Positions 26,404 to 34,003 of a stretch of 64,000 nt of DNA are shown in pieces. Position 1 is the first letter of the stretch. Every line of letters begins with the position of its first letter. Below the pieces are notes generated by a model that was given only the letters and a program-made list of their open reading frames with translations, made no database searches and was not told the DNA's origin. Location of the stretch: positions 816,406 to 880,405 of the forward strand of contig NZ_LT706952.1 of NCBI RefSeq assembly GCF_900155525.1, read 5' to 3'. The DNA comes from Mailhella massiliensis (GTDB lineage: Bacteria; Desulfobacterota; Desulfovibrionia; Desulfovibrionales; Desulfovibrionaceae). The translations under genes were made by a program, and so were the position numbers.

Positions 26404-27986
26404 GACAATACCCTCATGCCTGCGCCTTCCTCCACGCCCTTCCGGGCCATGGCCACGCATTCTTCAAGGCTCTTCGTTTCCTCCAGCATGTAGATGGCGA
26501 AGGCCGCGTTCACCACAACCATGTCGCGCATGGGGCGGGGCCCGCGACCGGCCAGAATTTCCTTGAGCACGGCCGTGGCCTCCTCCTTGTCGCGCACTTC
26601 CAGATCTTCCGGCTCGCAGGGAACGAAACCGTAAAGGGAAGGATCGAACACCATTTCATCCATCACGCCGTCGGTAATGAGCACGATGCGCGTTTTCCCC
26701 ATGGTGGTCAGCTCGTCGTAGCCGCCCGCCCCGTTGAACACCGCCACCTTGTGGAAGGGACGCCGCTGAAGCGTGGCCGCAATGAGATCCACCTGCTCCG
26801 GGTCGCCCACGCCCATCATGAGGTAGTCGGGGCAGGCCGGGTTCAGCATGGGGCCGAGCATGTTGAACATGGTGCGCATACCGAGCTGCTTGCGTACCGG
26901 CCCCACGTTGGCGAAGGCCGGGTGGAAATAGGGGGCGTACTGGAAGGCGAAGTTGCGCTCCTTCAGCATTTCCACGATGGCGTCCGGGTCCTTTTCCATG
27001 GGAATGCCCAGTCCTTCCAGGGCATCCGCCGCGCCGGAGGTGGAGGAAACCGCCCGGTTGCCGTGCTTGAGCATACGGTATCCCATGCCCGCCAGAGTGA
27101 GCGACGTGGCCGTGGAACAGTTGAAGGAATGCTTGCCGTCGCCGCCGGTACCCACGATGTCGATGCACTTTTCCGGCACGCCCGGCACCTTTACGGCGCG
27201 GGAAAGCATGATGCGTATGGCGGCGGCCAGCTCGGAAGGCTTTTCGCCCTTCATCCGCAGGCCCATGAGCAGGGCCCCGGCCTGCGCGGGCGTCATGGTG
27301 CCGTCCAGCATGGAACCGAAGGCCACTTCCGCTTCCTCCTCCGTCAGGTCGCGCCCCCGGGATACGGATTCCAGAATGGAACTGATGGTGGGCGCGGCGT
27401 GCACCGTGGGCAGGAGACTGCCGGGGAAGTTTTCCAGAAGGCGCAGACCGTCCGGCGTGAGTATGGATTCGGGATGATACTGCACGCCCACCCACGGACG
27501 GTCCCTGAAGCTTATGGACATGACCTCGCCCTGAGGCCCGCGCGCCGATACCGAAAGAAGCGGATTCCTGTGCTCGTCGTCCAGCCGTATGACAAGGGAA
27601 TGGTAGCGTCCCACGATCATGGGGTTGGGCATACCCCGGTAGATGCCCTTGCCGTCGTGCACGATTTCCGACGTCTTGCCGTGCATGATGACGGGGGCCG
27701 CCGTCACCTCCGCTCCGGCGTAAAGCCCCAGTATCTGATGACCGAGGCATACGCCGAGCACCGGAATGCGGGGACTGAGCTGCCGCAGAAACTCCAGGCA
27801 GTACCCGGCCTTTGAAGGATGACCCGGCCCGGGGGAAATGCAGACCATGCGCAGCGAAGGATCGTTGGCAAGCGCCACCAGACCGGGATCGTCGTTCTTC
27901 ACCACGCGGGGCCTGTGCCCCAGGCGGCAGAAGGCCTGCACCAGATTGTAGGTAAAGGAATCGTAATTATCGATAAGCAGGAACAT
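26400..27986 (-). CDS. trpGD: Anthranilate synthase glutaminase / anthranilate phosphoribosyltransferase fusion
   Basis: A 528-residue fusion. Residues 1 to about 195 are the class I glutamine amidotransferase TrpG (DNYDSFTYNLVQ; nucleophile in GVCLGHQ; VQYHPES). Residues from about 200 are TrpD (IVGTGGDGKHSFNCST, KHGNRAVSS, NMLGPMLNP). It supplies ammonia to TrpE and then attaches PRPP-derived ribose to anthranilate. It overlaps trpE by 20 bp. The same fusion occurs in E. coli. Confidence 0.95.
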   Translation of the reverse strand: MFLLIDNYDSFTYNLVQAFCRLGHRPRVVKNDDPGLVALANDPSLRMVCISPGPGHPSKAGYCLEFLRQLSPRIPVLGVCLGHQILGLYAGAEVTAAPVIMHGKTSEIVHDGKGIYRGMPNPMIVGRYHSLVIRLDDEHRNPLLSVSARGPQGEVMSISFRDRPWVGVQYHPESILTPDGLRLLENFPGSLLPTVHAAPTISSILESVSRGRDLTEEEAEVAFGSMLDGTMTPAQAGALLMGLRMKGEKPSELAAAIRIMLSRAVKVPGVPEKCIDIVGTGGDGKHSFNCSTATSLTLAGMGYRMLKHGNRAVSSTSGAADALEGLGIPMEKDPDAIVEMLKERNFAFQYAPYFHPAFANVGPVRKQLGMRTMFNMLGPMLNPACPDYLMMGVGDPEQVDLIAATLQRRPFHKVAVFNGAGGYDELTTMGKTRIVLITDGVMDEMVFDPSLYGFVPCEPEDLEVRDKEEATAVLKEILAGRGPRPMRDMVVVNAAFAIYMLEETKSLEECVAMARKGVEEGAGMRVLS

Positions 27987-29388
27987 GGAATTCTCCCGGG
28001 GTAAAACATGCCTGACGCATGATGGCCGACTTGTTGCAGACCTCCTTCCATTCCAGAGCGGGGGTGGAATCGTGTACCACGCCGCTGCCCGCCTGCCAGT
28101 ACAGGCGGCCGTTTCTGACCCACATGCTGCGTATGGTGATGCCGGTATCGAGATTCACGCCGTCCTTGTCCAGGCCGAGCCAGCCTATGCATCCGCCGTA
28201 GGGGCCGCGGGGAACCTTTTCCATCGAGGAGATGATTTCCATGGCGCGCAGCTTGGGCGCGCCGCTTACCGTGCCCGCCGGGAAGGTGGCCGAAAGCACG
28301 TCCACGGCGTCCAGCCCTTCTTCCAGCTCCGCGGTAACGCGGCTTGTCAGGTGCATGACGTGGGAAAAGCGCTCCACCATCATGAGCCGCTCCACCTCCA
28401 CGCTGCCGGGCAGGGCTATGCTGCCGAGATCGTTGCGGGCCAGATCCACCAGCATCATGTGTTCCGCCCTTTCCTTGGGATCGGCCAGAAGGTCGGCGGC
28501 AAGCTCTTCATCCTCATCCACGGTTCTGCCCCGGCGCCGCGTTCCGGCTATGGGCGCGGAAAGGAGCTTTCCCGCCGTACAGCGCACCATGACTTCCGGC
28601 GAGGAACCGAAGAGCGTCACGCCCGGCAGACGCATGAAAAACATGTAGGGAGAGGCGTTTTCGCTGCGCATGCGCCGGTAAAGCGAGAACGGGTCGCCTT
28701 CAAAGGGCGTGCTGAACTGCATGGAAGGCACCACCTGTATGGCTTCGCCCGCACGCAGCATTTCCCGTATGCGCTCCACCGCGGCCTCGTATTCTTCGCC
28801 GCCCTTTTCATAGTCCTCTTCCCTGCCGGGCACGGTGCACAGACCCGGATCGCGCCCGCTGCCCACCTCGCGGTGCTCGCCGAGGCTCACTTCGGCAAGG
28901 CGGTTGTACATGTGGTCGAAAAGAAGAAGCGTTCCGGGCAGGCAGAGCACGCATTCCGCATCCTCGGGCGGAAGAAATTCCGCCGCCTTCGGCTGGAAGA
29001 GCCCCGCCATGCCGAAGCCGAAGTAACCGCACAGCGAACGGGTGATGGGCGGAAGATTCGCGGCCTGCGGATCGGGCAGAATTTCCAGCGAACGCATGAT
29101 GCGGCGCAGCCCTTCCACAAAGTTCATGCCGTCGAACTCCATCAGGGGAGCGAAGCGCTCATCCTCCACGCGGCAGACGAGCCGCCCCCTGCGGCAGGAG
29201 AGAAAAAACGCCATGTCAAAGCCGAGCACGCTGTAGCGTCCCCATCGTCCGTCCACTTCCGCGCTTTCCAGCAGTATGCCGTGCCCCTTCCCGGCCATGC
29301 CGAGAAAGAGACTGATGGGCGTGTCCATATCCGCCGGAAGCCGGCGGACGCTCTGACGCACTCGAAGAGGAAACGTGTTGGCTTTCAT
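27967..29388 (-). CDS. trpE: Anthranilate synthase component I
   Basis: A 473-residue chorismate-using enzyme. PYMFFMRLPGVTLFGSSPE, GTRRRG, LVDLARNDLGSIA, FPAGTVSGAPKLRAMEII and YGGCIGWLG are the conserved TrpE blocks. It makes anthranilate from chorismate with ammonia from TrpG. First structural gene of the trp operon; it is preceded by a Trp-rich leader peptide and an attenuator terminator. The ribosome binding site is weak (AAGGT), 20 bases beyond the attenuator T-tract. Confidence 0.95.
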   Translation of the reverse strand: MKANTFPLRVRQSVRRLPADMDTPISLFLGMAGKGHGILLESAEVDGRWGRYSVLGFDMAFFLSCRRGRLVCRVEDERFAPLMEFDGMNFVEGLRRIMRSLEILPDPQAANLPPITRSLCGYFGFGMAGLFQPKAAEFLPPEDAECVLCLPGTLLLFDHMYNRLAEVSLGEHREVGSGRDPGLCTVPGREEDYEKGGEEYEAAVERIREMLRAGEAIQVVPSMQFSTPFEGDPFSLYRRMRSENASPYMFFMRLPGVTLFGSSPEVMVRCTAGKLLSAPIAGTRRRGRTVDEDEELAADLLADPKERAEHMMLVDLARNDLGSIALPGSVEVERLMMVERFSHVMHLTSRVTAELEEGLDAVDVLSATFPAGTVSGAPKLRAMEIISSMEKVPRGPYGGCIGWLGLDKDGVNLDTGITIRSMWVRNGRLYWQAGSGVVHDSTPALEWKEVCNKSAIMRQACFTPGEFHVPAYR

Positions 29389-29413
29389 GTCGATGACCTT
29401 GTTTTTGATGCAT

Positions 29414-29445
29414 AAAAAAATGCCGCCCCCGGAGAGGGGACGGCA
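29414..29445 (-). terminator. trp attenuator terminator
   Basis: TGCCG (29421-29425) and CGGCA (29441-29445) plus an inner CCCC/GGGG stem form a hairpin, followed on the minus strand by seven T (29414-29420). The leader segment at 29493-29500 (GGGAGAGG on the minus strand) can pair either with the preceding CCTCT inside the peptide-coding part or with CCTCTCC inside this terminator stem. This is the classical antiterminator choice. Confidence 0.85.
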
Positions 29446-29481
29446 TCGGCTTCTTCCATGCTCGCAGGCACAGGATACGCG

Positions 29482-29562
29482 CTAAGACCGCACCTCTCCC
29501 TGAAGAGGGGTACGCCACCACCACTGACCGGCGAAGGATACGGTGAGGGCGAAAACGGACAT
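29482..29562 (-). CDS. trpL: trp operon leader peptide TrpL
   Basis: A 26-codon reading frame (begins MSVFALTVSFAGQ) with three consecutive tryptophan codons (29515-29523). AGGAG lies five bases before the ATG. A promoter-like TTGACA is upstream and an attenuator hairpin downstream. Ribosome stalling at the Trp codons when charged tRNA-Trp is scarce should favour the antiterminator and trpE expression. This is the established E. coli mechanism; its use here is inferred from the matching layout. Confidence 0.88.
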   Translation of the reverse strand: MSVFALTVSFAGQWWWRTPLQGEVRS

Positions 29563-29611
29563 AGACACTCCTGAAATATGCTCGGCCCGCGAAAAAACGG
29601 GCTTTTTTTTC

Positions 29612-29640
29612 TGTGTATGCAAGGTGTTTTTTTTTGTCAA
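29612..29640 (-). promoter_or_regulatory. Probable trp promoter
   Basis: Minus-strand TTGACA (29635-29640), 17-base A-rich spacer, and TACACA (29612-29617). The -35 is perfect, the -10 weak, which leaves the start to be confirmed. A GCCCG/CGGGC hairpin (about 29585-29603) lies at the start of the leader RNA. Confidence 0.55.
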
Positions 29641-29714
29641 TGCACGGCGGAACATTTTTCCGGACGGTACGAAAACGTACCGGCGCGAAGAGAAGGACTT
29701 TTTTCTTCCGGTGC

Positions 29715-29744
29715 TTGACAGCGTTTCCGAACCGGAGCTATGGA
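29715..29744 (+). promoter_or_regulatory. Probable promoter of the first aromatic leader
   Basis: TTGACA (29715-29720), 18-base spacer, TATGGA (29739-29744), followed 20 bases later by the leader peptide ATG. Confidence 0.5.
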
Positions 29745-29763
29745 AAGGAAAAAGGTGAACATC

Positions 29764-29865
29764 ATGCTCAGTTCCTACCGCCCCGGCTCCTTTACCTTCG
29801 CCAGCAGCTTCGGTTGCTGGTGCCATGCGTATTATTATCCCGGGCTCTGCGGCGGGCTGTGCTGA
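29764..29865 (+). CDS. Aromatic (Phe/Tyr) leader peptide 1
   Basis: A 33-codon reading frame with AAGG upstream. It carries Phe at 10, 12 and 16, Trp at 19, Tyr at 5 and a Tyr-Tyr-Tyr run at 23-25, then ends PGLCGGLC. A terminator hairpin with six T follows 22 bases later, in front of the first ADH synthase gene. The composition and layout are those of an attenuation leader sensing aromatic amino acids. Confidence 0.8.
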   Translation: MLSSYRPGSFTFASSFGCWCHAYYYPGLCGGLC

Positions 29866-29886
29866 TTTTTTCCGTACAGGACTATC

Positions 29887-29919
29887 AAGCCGCAGGCATA
29901 CACCGCCGGCGGCTTTTTT
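29887..29919 (+). terminator. Attenuator terminator in front of ADH synthase 1
   Basis: AAGCCGC (29887-29893) and GCGGCTT (29909-29915), 15-nt loop, T-run 29914-29919. The core closely resembles the attenuator at 30975-31008. Confidence 0.8.
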
Positions 29920-29952
29920 ATTTCCGCCCGGCGCCTGCAAAGGGGTTTTTCC

Positions 29953-30750
29953 ATGGAAGTCGGCGCTCTCAGACGTTTCAACCACATCATCAATCCCAAA
30001 ACCGGCCGCGCCATCATCGTTCCCATGGATCACGGCGTGTCCGACGGTGCGCCCCGCGGCCTGCGCGACATGGCGAAGGCCGTGCAGGACATGGATGAAG
30101 GCATGGCCGACGCGGTGCTGCTGCACAAGGGGCTCATCCACAAGGCGAAATACGAATCGCACATGCGCCTCGGCTTCATCATGCATATTTCCGCCTCCAC
30201 CAGTCTTTCGCGCAGGCCCAACAGGAAAATGCTCGTGGGCGACGTGGAAGAAGCCGTGCGCCTCGGGGCCGACGCCGTTTCCATTCACATCAATCTCGGC
30301 GACGACGACGAGAGCATGATGATGTCGGACGCGGGCAGGGTGGCCAAGGAATGCAGCCTGTGGGGCATGCCTCTGCTCATGATGGTGTACGCTCGCGGCC
30401 ACGACGTGGACAGCTACGATCCGCGCAACATCGCCCACTGCGCCCGCGTAGGCGCGGAACTCGGGGCCGACATCGTGAAGGTGCCCTACACGGGCGATCC
30501 GGAAAGCTTTGCCGACGTGGTGGAAGACTGCGGCGTGCCCGTGCTCATTGCGGGTGGGCCGAAGCTCGATTCCACGCGCAAGCTCCTGGAAATGGTGCAC
30601 GGTTCCCTTCAGGCGGGCGGCTCCGGCCTTTCCGTGGGCCGCAACGTGTTCGAACACCCCCGCCGCGTGGAACTGCTGCACGGGCTGCGCGCCATGGTGC
30701 ACGAAGGAGCCTCCGTGGAAGAGGCTCTCGAGATCATGGGCGAGAAATAA
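29953..30750 (+). CDS. 2-amino-3,7-dideoxy-D-threo-hept-6-ulosonate (ADH) synthase, paralogue 1
   Basis: A 265-residue class I aldolase of the DhnA/Fba family. Conserved pieces are AIIVPMDHGVSDG, DAVLLHKGLI, DIVKVPYTGDPESF (Schiff-base lysine region), PVLIAGGPK and GLSVGRNVFEHP. Known members of this branch (MJ0400 type) make ADH, the entry compound of the archaeal-style route to 3-dehydroquinate, which also runs in Desulfovibrio. Start ATG follows AAGGGG. Followed by a second leader and a paralogue, so both may need separate control. Confidence 0.85.
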   Translation: MEVGALRRFNHIINPKTGRAIIVPMDHGVSDGAPRGLRDMAKAVQDMDEGMADAVLLHKGLIHKAKYESHMRLGFIMHISASTSLSRRPNRKMLVGDVEEAVRLGADAVSIHINLGDDDESMMMSDAGRVAKECSLWGMPLLMMVYARGHDVDSYDPRNIAHCARVGAELGADIVKVPYTGDPESFADVVEDCGVPVLIAGGPKLDSTRKLLEMVHGSLQAGGSGLSVGRNVFEHPRRVELLHGLRAMVHEGASVEEALEIMGEK

Positions 30751-30794
30751 CGGCGTCCGGAAGAGAAAAGTTTTCTTCCTCCGCCATTTTCCTG

Positions 30795-30824
30795 TTGACA
30801 GCATTCTTTTTCTGGGATTAGTAA
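30795..30824 (+). promoter_or_regulatory. Possible internal promoter before leader 2
   Basis: A perfect TTGACA (30795-30800) is followed after 18 bases by TAGTAA (30819-30824). The -10 is poor. It would allow the second leader and downstream operon to be transcribed independently of the first paralogue. Confidence 0.4.
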
Positions 30825-30839
30825 ATTTTTAAACTCAGT

Positions 30840-30953
30840 ATGGTTGTTGTTATGCGTACTCTTTCTTTCGCCACCGCCCAGTATGAAACCACGGCTTTCC
30901 GCTTTGGTTTTTACTTTTATTTTACCGGGTCCTGTGGTCGGAAGGGTTGCTGA
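30840..30953 (+). CDS. Aromatic (Phe/Tyr) leader peptide 2
   Basis: A 37-codon frame (or 33 from a second ATG at 30852) with six Phe and three Tyr, mostly in an FRFGFYFYF string at residues 20-28. No strong ribosome binding site is seen. A GC-rich terminator with T-run follows. The end of the peptide (TGSCGRKGC) resembles that of leader 1 (PGLCGGLC). It looks like a second, duplicated aromatic attenuator, this one biased to Phe. Confidence 0.78.
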   Translation: MVVVMRTLSFATAQYETTAFRFGFYFYFTGSCGRKGC

Positions 30954-30974
30954 CAACTGTTGATTGCAAACTTC

Positions 30975-31008
30975 GGGCCGCAGGCGAAACAAGCCGGCGG
31001 CCCTTTTT
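30975..31008 (+). terminator. Attenuator terminator in front of ADH synthase 2
   Basis: GGGCCGC (30975-30981) and GCGGCCC (30997-31003), 15-nt loop, five T. The core CCGCAGGC...GCCGGCGG is shared with the attenuator at 29887-29919. Confidence 0.82.
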
Positions 31009-31062
31009 GTATGGAATATTCGCCGCCACGCAGCCCCCAACGTTCAAAAGAAGGAACGCATT

Positions 31063-31869
31063 ATGGAACTCGGCACCAAGAAAAGACTGTCCCGCATTTT
31101 CAATCCCGAAACCAAACGCGCCATCGTAGTTCCCATGGATCACGGCATGACCATCGGCGCGCCCGACGGGCTGGTGGACATCCGCAAGGCCGTGGACGAC
31201 ATGAATGAAGGCGGAGCCAACGCCGTGCTCATGCACAAGGGCCTCATCCGCGCTTCCGGCTGTGCCGATGCCAACGCCGACCTCGGGCTCATCATGCACA
31301 TCACCGCATCCACGGCGCTTTCGCCCAACGGCAACACCAAGGTGCTCTCGGGCACGGTGGAAGAGGCCATACGCCTCGGCGCCGACGCCGTTTCCATCCA
31401 TCTCAACCTCGGCGACCCCAACGAAAAGGAAATGCTCTACACCGCGGGCGTCATCGCCGATCACTGCAACCGCTGGGGCATGCCCCTTCTCATGATGCTC
31501 TACGGCCGCGGCGGCCTCATCCGCGACAGCTTCGCCGTGGACATCGTGGCCCACTGCGCCCGCGTGGGTGCGGAACTCGGTGCCGACATCGTGAAGGTTT
31601 CCTACACCGGCAGCCCGGAAACCTTCCAGAAGGTCACCGAATGCTGCTGCGCGCCCGTGCTCATTGCCGGCGGCGAACGCATCGACTCCACGCGCAAGCT
31701 TCTGCAGATGGTGCACGACTCCCTGCTCGCGGGCGGCGCGGGCCTTTCCATCGGCCGCAACGTGTTCGAGCATCCCCGCCGCGTGGATCTCATGCGCGCC
31801 ATGAACGCCATCGTGCATTCCGGCGCTTCCGTGGACGACGCCATGGCCATCGTGGGCGAAGACAAATAA
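31063..31869 (+). CDS. 2-amino-3,7-dideoxy-D-threo-hept-6-ulosonate (ADH) synthase, paralogue 2
   Basis: A 268-residue paralogue of the preceding aldolase, with the same motifs (AIVVPMDHGMTIG, NAVLMHKGLI, DIVKVSYTGSPETF, PVLIAGGERIDSTRK, GLSIGRNVFEHP). It lies 17 bp before the DHQ synthase II gene, so it is the copy most tightly linked to the pathway. Two copies under separate leaders may act like the feedback-distinct DAHP synthase isozymes of other bacteria; that is inference. ATG follows AAGGA. Confidence 0.87.
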   Translation: MELGTKKRLSRIFNPETKRAIVVPMDHGMTIGAPDGLVDIRKAVDDMNEGGANAVLMHKGLIRASGCADANADLGLIMHITASTALSPNGNTKVLSGTVEEAIRLGADAVSIHLNLGDPNEKEMLYTAGVIADHCNRWGMPLLMMLYGRGGLIRDSFAVDIVAHCARVGAELGADIVKVSYTGSPETFQKVTECCCAPVLIAGGERIDSTRKLLQMVHDSLLAGGAGLSIGRNVFEHPRRVDLMRAMNAIVHSGASVDDAMAIVGEDK

Positions 31870-31886
31870 GCCGGGGAAAACGGATC

Positions 31887-32855
31887 ATGAACATTTACTT
31901 CAAAAGCGTGCCCTTCAGCAAAAGCGACGTGACCCTCGCCCTGGAATCCGGCGTGGACGGCGTCATCGTCCCCGCCGACAAGGTGGAATCCGTCTCCCAG
32001 CTTTCCCGCACCGCGGTCATCGCGGAAGAGGACATGCCCTCCCGTTCCATGTCCACCAAGGCCGACGAGGAAGCCATACGCGACGAACTTCTCGCCGGCA
32101 CGCAGGCGGTGCTCGCCCGCGGATGGGAAATCATCCCCGTGGAGAACCTGCTCGCCCAGTGCCCCCATGTCGTTGCCGAAGCGGGCAATCTTGAGGAAGC
32201 CGTGCTTGCGGCGGGTATTCTTCAGCGCGGGGTGCAGGGCATCGTGGTGCTGCCCGAGGCCATAGGCGACCTCAAGGACATCGTTTCCCGCTGCAAGACG
32301 AGCCGGGAACACGAAGAACTTCAGGAAGCCGTGATCACCCGCGTGGAACCCGCCGGACTCGGGCACCGCGTATGCATCGACACCATGTCCATGCTGCACC
32401 GCGGTCAGGGCATGCTGGTGGGCAATTCCAGCGCCTTCACCTTCCTTGTGCATGCGGAAACGGAGCACAACGAATATGTGGCCTCCCGTCCCTTCCGGGT
32501 GAATGCCGGGGCCGTGCATGCCTACATCCGCCTTCCCAATGATACGACGACCTACCTTTCCGAAGTGGAGGCGGGCCGGGAAATGCTGGTGGTGGATCAT
32601 ACCGGAGCCACGACTCTGGCCGTTGCCGGAAGAGTGAAGATAGAAGTGCGGCCCATGCTTCTGGTGGAAGCCGTATGCGGCGACAAAAAGGGCGCGGTCT
32701 TCCTGCAGAATGCGGAAACCATACGCCTTACCGCGCCGGACGGAACCCCTGTGAGCGTGGTGAGCCTGAAGCCGGGCGACAAGGTGCTCTGCCGTACCGA
32801 TGAAGCAGGGCGGCACTTCGGCATGCGCATCAAAGAAGACATTCAGGAGAAATAG
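31887..32855 (+). CDS. 3-dehydroquinate synthase II (archaeal type)
   Basis: A 322-residue protein of the MJ1249/DHQS II family. Recognisable segments: AVLARGWEIIPVENLLAQ, GLGHRVCIDTMSMLHRGQGMLVGNSS, VNAGAVHAYI and the C-terminal RIKEDIQEK. It converts ADH to 3-dehydroquinate by oxidative deamination and cyclisation. It replaces AroB; no aroB is seen here. The ribosome binding site is a GGGG ten bases upstream. Confidence 0.92.
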   Translation: MNIYFKSVPFSKSDVTLALESGVDGVIVPADKVESVSQLSRTAVIAEEDMPSRSMSTKADEEAIRDELLAGTQAVLARGWEIIPVENLLAQCPHVVAEAGNLEEAVLAAGILQRGVQGIVVLPEAIGDLKDIVSRCKTSREHEELQEAVITRVEPAGLGHRVCIDTMSMLHRGQGMLVGNSSAFTFLVHAETEHNEYVASRPFRVNAGAVHAYIRLPNDTTTYLSEVEAGREMLVVDHTGATTLAVAGRVKIEVRPMLLVEAVCGDKKGAVFLQNAETIRLTAPDGTPVSVVSLKPGDKVLCRTDEAGRHFGMRIKEDIQEK

Positions 32856-32857
32856 TC

Positions 32858-34000
32858 ATGGCGGAGCCTTTCCAGATACCCGGTCTTGCAAAACTGCGCG
32901 AGGAAATCGACGAGGTGGACTCCGCGCTTCTCACACTGCTGAACCGGCGCGCGGGGCTCAGCCTCGCCGTAGGTCAGGCAAAAAGGCAGGTCGGGGGCAG
33001 GGTGTTCGACCCTGCGCGGGAAACACTGCTTCTGGAAAGGCTCGCCGGACGCAACGAAGGGCCTTTGAAGGCGGAACACGTCACCTCCATCTGGCGTGCC
33101 ATTCTCTCCGCCTCCCGCTCTCTGCAGAAGAACTGCTCCGTGGCCTATCTCGGGCCGGAGGGCACGTTCTCCTACTTTGCCGCCGTGGATTTCATGGGAG
33201 AAGCCATGGAATTCACGCCCTGCCGCGACTTCAACGAAATATTCCGCGGCATCATGCTGAAGCAGTTCGACTTCGGCGTGATTCCGCTGGAAAACTCCAT
33301 ACACGGAACCATAGCCCAGAGCTTCGACCTGTTCTCCGAGTACAACGTCACCATTCAGGCCGAGTTCTATTCCCGCATTTCCAACAGCCTGCTCAGCCGG
33401 GAAAGGGAGCCTGAACAGGTGAAAACCGTGTACTCCCATCCCCAGCCGCTGGGCCAGTGCGCCGCATGGCTGCGCACGCACCTTCCGCAGGCGCGGCTTG
33501 TTTCCGTGGATTCCACGGCGGCCGCCGCATGGAAGGCCTCCACCGAGGAGGGCGCGGCCTCCATAGGCCACCGCAGCATGGCGGAAAAGCTCGGCATGAA
33601 CTGCCTTGCCTGCGACATTCAGGACGACGCCTCCAACTGGACGCGCTTCGTGCTCGTTTCCGCGGGTGAAAATTCCGCCGTGCCCCGCCGTGCCCCGGCG
33701 GACGCGCCGTTCAAGTCCTCCCTGCTCTTCACCGTACCCAACAGGGCCGGAACCCTCGCTTCGGTGCTCAACGTGTTCACCCGTCACGGGGTGAACATGA
33801 CCAAGCTCGAATCGCGCCCCCTGAAGGGCGCCGCCTGCTGGGACTACATCTTCTTCGCCGATGTGGAATGCGACCTTTCCTCCCCGGAATGCACGGAGCT
33901 CGTCAACGATCTTCGCGCAGGCTGCTCCTTCGTGCGCGTGCTGGGCTGCTACCCCGAAGGGCCCCGTCTCGATTCCACCGCAAACACCACAGGATTCTGA
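32858..34000 (+). CDS. pheA: Chorismate mutase / prephenate dehydratase (P-protein)
   Basis: A 380-residue three-domain protein. AroQ chorismate mutase comes first (LREEIDEVDSALLTLLNRRA), then prephenate dehydratase (AYLGPEGTFSYFAA, GVIPLENSIHGTI, NWTRFVLVS), then a C-terminal ACT domain (NRAGTLASVLNVFTRHGVNMTKLESRP) for phenylalanine feedback. It makes phenylpyruvate. ATG follows AGGAG, two bases after the preceding stop. Confidence 0.95.
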   Translation: MAEPFQIPGLAKLREEIDEVDSALLTLLNRRAGLSLAVGQAKRQVGGRVFDPARETLLLERLAGRNEGPLKAEHVTSIWRAILSASRSLQKNCSVAYLGPEGTFSYFAAVDFMGEAMEFTPCRDFNEIFRGIMLKQFDFGVIPLENSIHGTIAQSFDLFSEYNVTIQAEFYSRISNSLLSREREPEQVKTVYSHPQPLGQCAAWLRTHLPQARLVSVDSTAAAAWKASTEEGAASIGHRSMAEKLGMNCLACDIQDDASNWTRFVLVSAGENSAVPRRAPADAPFKSSLLFTVPNRAGTLASVLNVFTRHGVNMTKLESRPLKGAACWDYIFFADVECDLSSPECTELVNDLRAGCSFVRVLGCYPEGPRLDSTANTTGF

Positions 34001-34003
34001 TTC

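Noticed and set aside
27985..29415. 476-codon frame opposite trpE
   Set aside because: Antisense shadow of a well-conserved gene.
29584..29608. GCCCG/CGGGC hairpin with T-run on the plus strand
   Set aside because: Looks like a plus-strand terminator, but no plus-strand gene precedes it; more likely part of the trp leader RNA.
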